64,000 nt of DNA from Oscillospiraceae bacterium (GTDB lineage: Bacteria > Bacillota > Clostridia > Oscillospirales > Oscillospiraceae), in contig JAJQEJ010000034.1 of assembly GCA_021201735.1 (NCBI GenBank), positions 1-64,000 on the forward strand. The letters run 5' to 3'. Below the pieces are notes generated by a model that saw only the letters and a list, made by a program, of their open reading frames with translations, was not told the DNA's origin and made no database searches. Shown piece after piece: positions 60,480-64,000 of this stretch. Within the stretch, counting starts at the first letter, position 1; every line of letters starts with the position of its first letter. A program made the position numbers and the translations under genes.

Positions 60480-61354
60480 GTATGATATCTCCTAAATGTC
60501 TTTCTTGCTCGTCTGCGCTCCCCGGAGAAGACAGCTTCCTCCATAGACGGCAGGCCGAGGTAAAGGATATTTTCCACCAGTTCCTTCCAGCTACCCATAT
60601 CAAGCAGCTGAAAAGCGGAGCGCGCTAAATTGCAGGAATGGCGCAGGGTCAGGCGAATGTCTTCCCCACGTCCCGCGCCGTCGTCCCCATAGCGGGCCAA
60701 AATCGGGTTATATGCGCCGTTTTTTTTGTCCTCCTCCATATCATCCCACGCATCCAGCAGGTAGATCCAGCGTCCAACATGATATAAAAGCTCTCCCATT
60801 GCGCGATCCCGCGCCACATCGCCTGTGGTTGGCGCGGCGGCGCGCAGAATGGAGGCAAACGCGTCCGCTGTCCGGTCAAGCGAGGGGCAGCCCTCCTCCT
60901 CCAGTACACGCAGCGCGGCGAGGGATTCCTCCGTCAGCGCGTCGAACGCAGGCACTGCGCCCGCCGCGCGCCGATAGGCGGGGCGAAAGAGCAGTGTCAG
61001 CAGCCGTGCCCCCTGCCGCTTCCAAAATGGGGCGTCCGCGACGGTATCGCGCAGTTTCCAGTAGGCCAGAACGGTGCTCTCATCCGCCGCGCAGTCCATG
61101 CCCGCCGAAGGGGTGACGCAGTTGCGCCGGGTACAGTAAAGCCGCGCGGGGCAGCGCTTTTTCTCGAGCGTCGGACGTTCGGTCTGCGGCGTAAGCAGGA
61201 CACTCAGGAATACAAAATCATAGTTGAGCAGCATACGGCCCCAAAAGCCATGCCGCTTGCCGATGGTGTGGCAGAGGCCGCAGTAGACGCCCTGATAGGC
61301 GTCGTTCTCCCACATCTTCAGCTCCGCGCGGCATGGCCTGACATATCCAAACAT
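60476..61354 (-). CDS. DUF5685 family protein
   Basis: Protein of 292 residues matching the DUF5685 family: [18 protein letters not shown] and [19 protein letters not shown] at the start, then [12 protein letters not shown] with further cysteines, and a helical remainder ([20 protein letters not shown]). The paired cysteines suggest a metal site. The acidic DAWDDMEED helix resembles prenyl-synthase-like or dinuclear-metal helices, but I would not name an activity. It overlaps the J-domain gene by four bases. Confidence 0.82.
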   Translation of the reverse strand: MFGYVRPCRAELKMWENDAYQGVYCGLCHTIGKRHGFWGRMLLNYDFVFLSVLLTPQTERPTLEKKRCPARLYCTRRNCVTPSAGMDCAADESTVLAYWKLRDTVADAPFWKRQGARLLTLLFRPAYRRAAGAVPAFDALTEESLAALRVLEEEGCPSLDRTADAFASILRAAAPTTGDVARDRAMGELLYHVGRWIYLLDAWDDMEEDKKNGAYNPILARYGDDGAGRGEDIRLTLRHSCNLARSAFQLLDMGSWKELVENILYLGLPSMEEAVFSGERRRARKTFRRYHT

Positions 61355-61359
61355 CCGCG

Positions 61360-61788
61360 CTATGTGTCCCGTTCAATCTGCAGGATGCGAAACACGATAC
61401 CCCGCCGCTTTTTCACCCGCCGGTCGAATACAATTGCGCAGATTGCGCCGGCGGCAAACCCGATCACGCCGAATGCCGCGGATACCCCTCCGCCCGCCTC
61501 CAACGCGTACGCAATAAAGTAGCCCACGAAGAAGAGGACAAGCGGAAGGAGGTAGACAACCGCTGCCGCGCCGAGCACCGCCCGCGTTGTGGACTCCACC
61601 GAAACGCTGTCTCCGACGGCGGCGCGGACGGGATTTTCCGCCGTCACCGTTACAGTCGGCATAACCGTAAGCTCCGCGCAGCCGCCGCCGCATTTGGCAC
61701 AGTCATGCCCGCAGGCGGACTGCCGCTTGACGGAGATCTCCGCCCGCCCGTCGGCTAGCAGTCGTGTGACCCTAGCTGTCTGTAACAT
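61360..61788 (-). CDS. RseC/MucC family protein
   Basis: Membrane protein of 142 residues. The N-terminal cytoplasmic part carries a cysteine cluster, CGHDCAKCGGGC, as in RseC (SoxR-reducing system) and related electron-transfer proteins. Two membrane helices follow (about 72-93 and 97-118). RseC proteins link to Rnf-type electron transport or redox sensing. It lies between cdaR and DUF5685. Confidence 0.85.
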   Translation of the reverse strand: MLQTARVTRLLADGRAEISVKRQSACGHDCAKCGGGCAELTVMPTVTVTAENPVRAAVGDSVSVESTTRAVLGAAAVVYLLPLVLFFVGYFIAYALEAGGGVSAAFGVIGFAAGAICAIVFDRRVKKRRGIVFRILQIERDT

Positions 61789-61812
61789 AAGTGCTCCCCC
61801 CTGCTTTCTGTC

Positions 61813-63048
61813 CTACTTGCTAATTGTGACCACAATGGTATAATCGCCGACCGCGCCGACATCGCTCGTCCCGTCGAGGTATATCTTAACCGGAACTGTC
61901 TGATTGCCCGTCGTCCCCTCCATGCCGGTTAAGTCCGCGACAATCCGCAACTGGGACGGCACAATTTGTTCCACCGTCTCCGCCTTACCGCGGATGCTGA
62001 TGGAAAGGCTCTGTGTCACAGACGACGCAGAATATCCGGTTGGAATATTGATAAACGTAATATTATCCACATCCAGAATGCGCGTAGTGAGACCGTCAAT
62101 ACTCACCGTCACGGTCGCCTCACTCACACCGCTGACGTTGGTGAGCTCCGGCGAAAGCTCTATCTTTCTCGTCTGCGTGTCGGTGCCGATCACTTTGGCC
62201 AGATCAATGTCTCCGAGCGAAATGCTGGAAAGCGCCTCCACGTCGTCCTGGTCGCCGCTGACCACAATGGTCGCCGGCTCAATGGTCACCACCACATCTT
62301 CCTCGGTTGCGCCGCCGCCGCTGATCAGATTGACGGTAAGCGGCACCTCTTTGATAATCCCGACCTGCAATGTGGTATACACCGCGTCGGCATCCATCTC
62401 CACATAGGTCGTATCCACGCTGTCGCCGTTCTGGTCAACCAACGTAAACGGCGTCTGCGCGGCATAGGTCTCAGCCAGGTCCTCCTGTGACAAGGTCACA
62501 AGCGCGCAGTCAATCGAGTTGACCACGTCCTCCGGCCCGGAAACGGTGATGACCTTCGGGCTGAAGGTGAACTCCCCCTTCTGGTAGCCATCCGCCACAC
62601 TGCCGTTGAAGTTCCCGCGCACTTCAATCTCTCGGGTTGCCCGCTTGACTACCGTGTAGGTAATCGTCTCCGGGCTGCGACTGCGCACGGTAATTGGCTC
62701 GCTGGATACCGTGCGCGGAAAGGTCAGGGAGTAGGCGCTCACCGTTTTGACGCCCACCTCGGTGATATCCCCGACATTGACCGTGACGGAGACATTCTCA
62801 CTTGTCAGCTCAGTAAAAACCGTGCGCTTTGCCTGTAGACTGGCGCTGACCGTCTGATTGGCACCTTCCGTGATCATCAGCCCGCGGTCCTCAAGCGCAT
62901 CCAGTCCGTTATATACAACCGGGATATTACGCAGCGTATCAATTTTATCCGGATTCACCGTGTCCCCCACATATACCCAAAGCAGGATAGCAAAAAAGAG
63001 CGAGAGGAGGATATAGATTAATCTAGTGCTTTTTTTCACTGTCGGCAC
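61813..63048 (-). CDS. cdaR: YbbR-domain protein CdaR, regulator of diadenylate cyclase
   Basis: A membrane helix at the N-terminus (LIYILLSLFFAILLWVYVGD) is followed by an extracytoplasmic part with four YbbR repeats, marked by RNIPVVYNGL, EIEVRGNFNGSVADGY, VPLTVNLISGG and NVSGVSEATVTVSI. CdaR binds and modulates CdaA. The start is GTG at 63048 (MPTVKKST), nine bases after GGGGG, overlapping cdaA by 26 bases. It has 411 residues. Confidence 0.9.
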   Translation of the reverse strand: MPTVKKSTRLIYILLSLFFAILLWVYVGDTVNPDKIDTLRNIPVVYNGLDALEDRGLMITEGANQTVSASLQAKRTVFTELTSENVSVTVNVGDITEVGVKTVSAYSLTFPRTVSSEPITVRSRSPETITYTVVKRATREIEVRGNFNGSVADGYQKGEFTFSPKVITVSGPEDVVNSIDCALVTLSQEDLAETYAAQTPFTLVDQNGDSVDTTYVEMDADAVYTTLQVGIIKEVPLTVNLISGGGATEEDVVVTIEPATIVVSGDQDDVEALSSISLGDIDLAKVIGTDTQTRKIELSPELTNVSGVSEATVTVSIDGLTTRILDVDNITFINIPTGYSASSVTQSLSISIRGKAETVEQIVPSQLRIVADLTGMEGTTGNQTVPVKIYLDGTSDVGAVGDYTIVVTISK

Positions 63049-63916
63049 CGCGCTTTTCCCCCTTTCTCTGGCGAAACAAGTTGGAGAACTTGAACTTCTG
63101 CCCCTCTGCGTCCTCTTCCTGCGGCAAAAGCTCATTGCGCAGCAGCTGTTCCAAGGTCGCGGGCGCGAGGTGACGCTTTAAGCTCCCACCCACCGCGACC
63201 GAGATGGACCCGGTTTCCTCCGATACGATGGCGACCAGCGCGTCGGATTGCTCGCTCATGCCGATACCGGCACGGTGGCGCATCCCCAGATCACGTGACA
63301 GGTTCACATTCCCCGAAAGGGGCAGCATGCAGCCCGCGCCGACGATTCGCCCGTCCCGCACGATGACCGCGCCGTCGTGCATGGGTGCCTTATTCCAAAA
63401 GATATTCTTTAGCAGCTCACTATTAACGGCGCAGTCGAGTGCCGTCCCCGTCTTAATGGCATCGGTGAGCAGATTCTTCCGCTCAAAGACCATCAGCGCG
63501 CCGGTTTTCGACTTGGATAACGCGGTATATGCCTCCACCGTCTGCGTCACGGCGTTTTCCATTTCATCTATGCTGGCCTCACTGGTGATAAACAGCTTGC
63601 CCCAGCCGCCCCGTCCCACCCGCTCCAAAAAGCGGCGGATTTCCGGCTGAAATAAAATGACCAGCGCCAAAACACCCCATTCCACCACCTTCGTCAGTAG
63701 AAAATTGACGGTGCTGAGCCTGGCAAGTTGAGAAATACCCAGTGCGATGACAAAAATAATGATTCCTTTTGCAACCGATGCGGAGCTGGTTCTGCGGATG
63801 AGCATAATCACTTTATAGATAATAAAGGTGATAATCAAGATATCAATGATGTCAAACACATTGATAGATGGTATTTTCTCCATAAAATATTGAAAAAATT
63901 GCACGACTGTATCCAT
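63023..63916 (-). CDS. cdaA: Diadenylate cyclase CdaA
   Basis: Makes cyclic di-AMP from two ATP. Three membrane helices lie within the first 90 residues. The DAC domain follows, with the catalytic MHDGAVIVRDGRIVGAGCML (DGA) and RHRAGIGMSEQSDA, where the family's RHRAAIG has one Ala-to-Gly change. SEETGSISVA follows. The C-terminal tail is charged. The start is taken as ATG at 63916 (MDTVVQ), ten bases after GGAG; ATG at 63940 is possible. It is the first gene of the long minus-strand run, paired with cdaR. Confidence 0.94.
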   Translation of the reverse strand: MDTVVQFFQYFMEKIPSINVFDIIDILIITFIIYKVIMLIRRTSSASVAKGIIIFVIALGISQLARLSTVNFLLTKVVEWGVLALVILFQPEIRRFLERVGRGGWGKLFITSEASIDEMENAVTQTVEAYTALSKSKTGALMVFERKNLLTDAIKTGTALDCAVNSELLKNIFWNKAPMHDGAVIVRDGRIVGAGCMLPLSGNVNLSRDLGMRHRAGIGMSEQSDALVAIVSEETGSISVAVGGSLKRHLAPATLEQLLRNELLPQEEDAEGQKFKFSNLFRQRKGEKRGADSEKKH

Positions 63917-63957
63917 CAAGCCGCAACTCCATTCCCGCATCCAAAATGATTATTACA

Positions 63958-63986
63958 ATTATAAAGGAATCCGATTCGATTGGCAA
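63958..63986 (-). promoter_or_regulatory. SigA-type promoter for cdaA-cdaR and downstream genes
   Basis: Minus-strand TTGCCA (63986-63981) and TATAAT (63963-63958) with a 17-base spacer, 41 bases before the cdaA start. Confidence 0.85.
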
Positions 63987-63996
63987 GGGAGGGGAC

Positions 63997-64000
63997 ATGA
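63997..64000 (+). other. Possible start of a divergent gene cut by the window edge
   Basis: AAGGGAGGGG immediately precedes ATG at 63997 on the plus strand. Only four bases of frame remain, so nothing can be said of the product. Confidence 0.25.

Overview
The window is a contiguous piece of chromosome from a GC-rich, endospore-forming member of the Clostridia (Bacillota), most like the Oscillospirales/Ruminococcaceae. The evidence is a 23-codon spoVM, sipL (SPOCS plus LysM), spoIIM and a SpoIID-domain protein, a SCIFF/ranthipeptide pair, a lysine riboswitch, a T-box leader, remA, cdaA/cdaR and a PrkC/PrpC pair. I see no rRNA, tRNA, CRISPR array, insertion sequence or prophage. Most of the window is core chromosome. 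Several genes start with TTG or GTG behind strong Shine-Dalgarno sequences, so starts were chosen by ribosome-binding site and not by the longest reading frame.

Layout. 1-6.4 kb (+): a type II topoisomerase pair (parE/parC type), a YitT membrane protein and a lipoprotein. 6.4-8.2 kb (-): spoIIM-xerD. 8.3-10.5 kb (-): a TIGR04086-type membrane protein, the SCIFF precursor (a 47-codon gene with a GTG start) and its radical SAM maturase, with hairpins at both gene junctions. 10.5-14.9 kb (-): a SpoIID-domain protein, queA, tgt, yajC. 14.9-18.1 kb (+): lysine riboswitch, asd, dapA, dapB, terminator. 18.2 kb: three DnaA-box-like 9-mers in a convergent gap. 18.4-26.8 kb (-): T-box leader, cysE, cysS, an ABC-F ATPase, polA, rimI, tsaD. 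26.8-32.4 kb (-): yqhQ, prmC, recA, recX, rimO, pgsA. 32.4-36.0 kb (-): a lipoprotein followed by a response regulator and sensor kinase.

36.0-44.8 kb is the accessory part. A plus-strand operon encodes a tiny zinc ribbon protein, a secreted stalk/beta-helix protein, a geranylgeranyl-reductase-type flavoprotein and a short-chain dehydrogenase, and ends in a row of hairpins. Facing it on the minus strand is a compact non-oxidative decarboxylase locus: DASS-type transporter, UbiX prenyltransferase, type I IPP isomerase, UbiD/LpdC-type decarboxylase and LpdD-like chaperone. The locus looks self-contained: IPP isomerase can supply the dimethylallyl donor, UbiX makes prenyl-FMN, UbiD uses it and LpdD assists. 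The transporter's 5' end lacks a convincing start and borders an AT-rich gap holding an orphan promoter and a broken gene start.

44.7-64.0 kb (-): sipL and spoVM, then a run of about 17 kb with almost no gaps. In transcription order it is cdaA, cdaR, rseC-like, DUF5685, J-domain protein, membrane protein, yicC, remA, gmk, rpoZ, priA, def, fmt, rsmB, rlmN, prpC, prkC, rsgA, thiN, closed by a strong terminator. It links c-di-AMP synthesis, nucleotide supply, replication restart, translation initiation and ribosome maturation to PASTA-kinase signalling.
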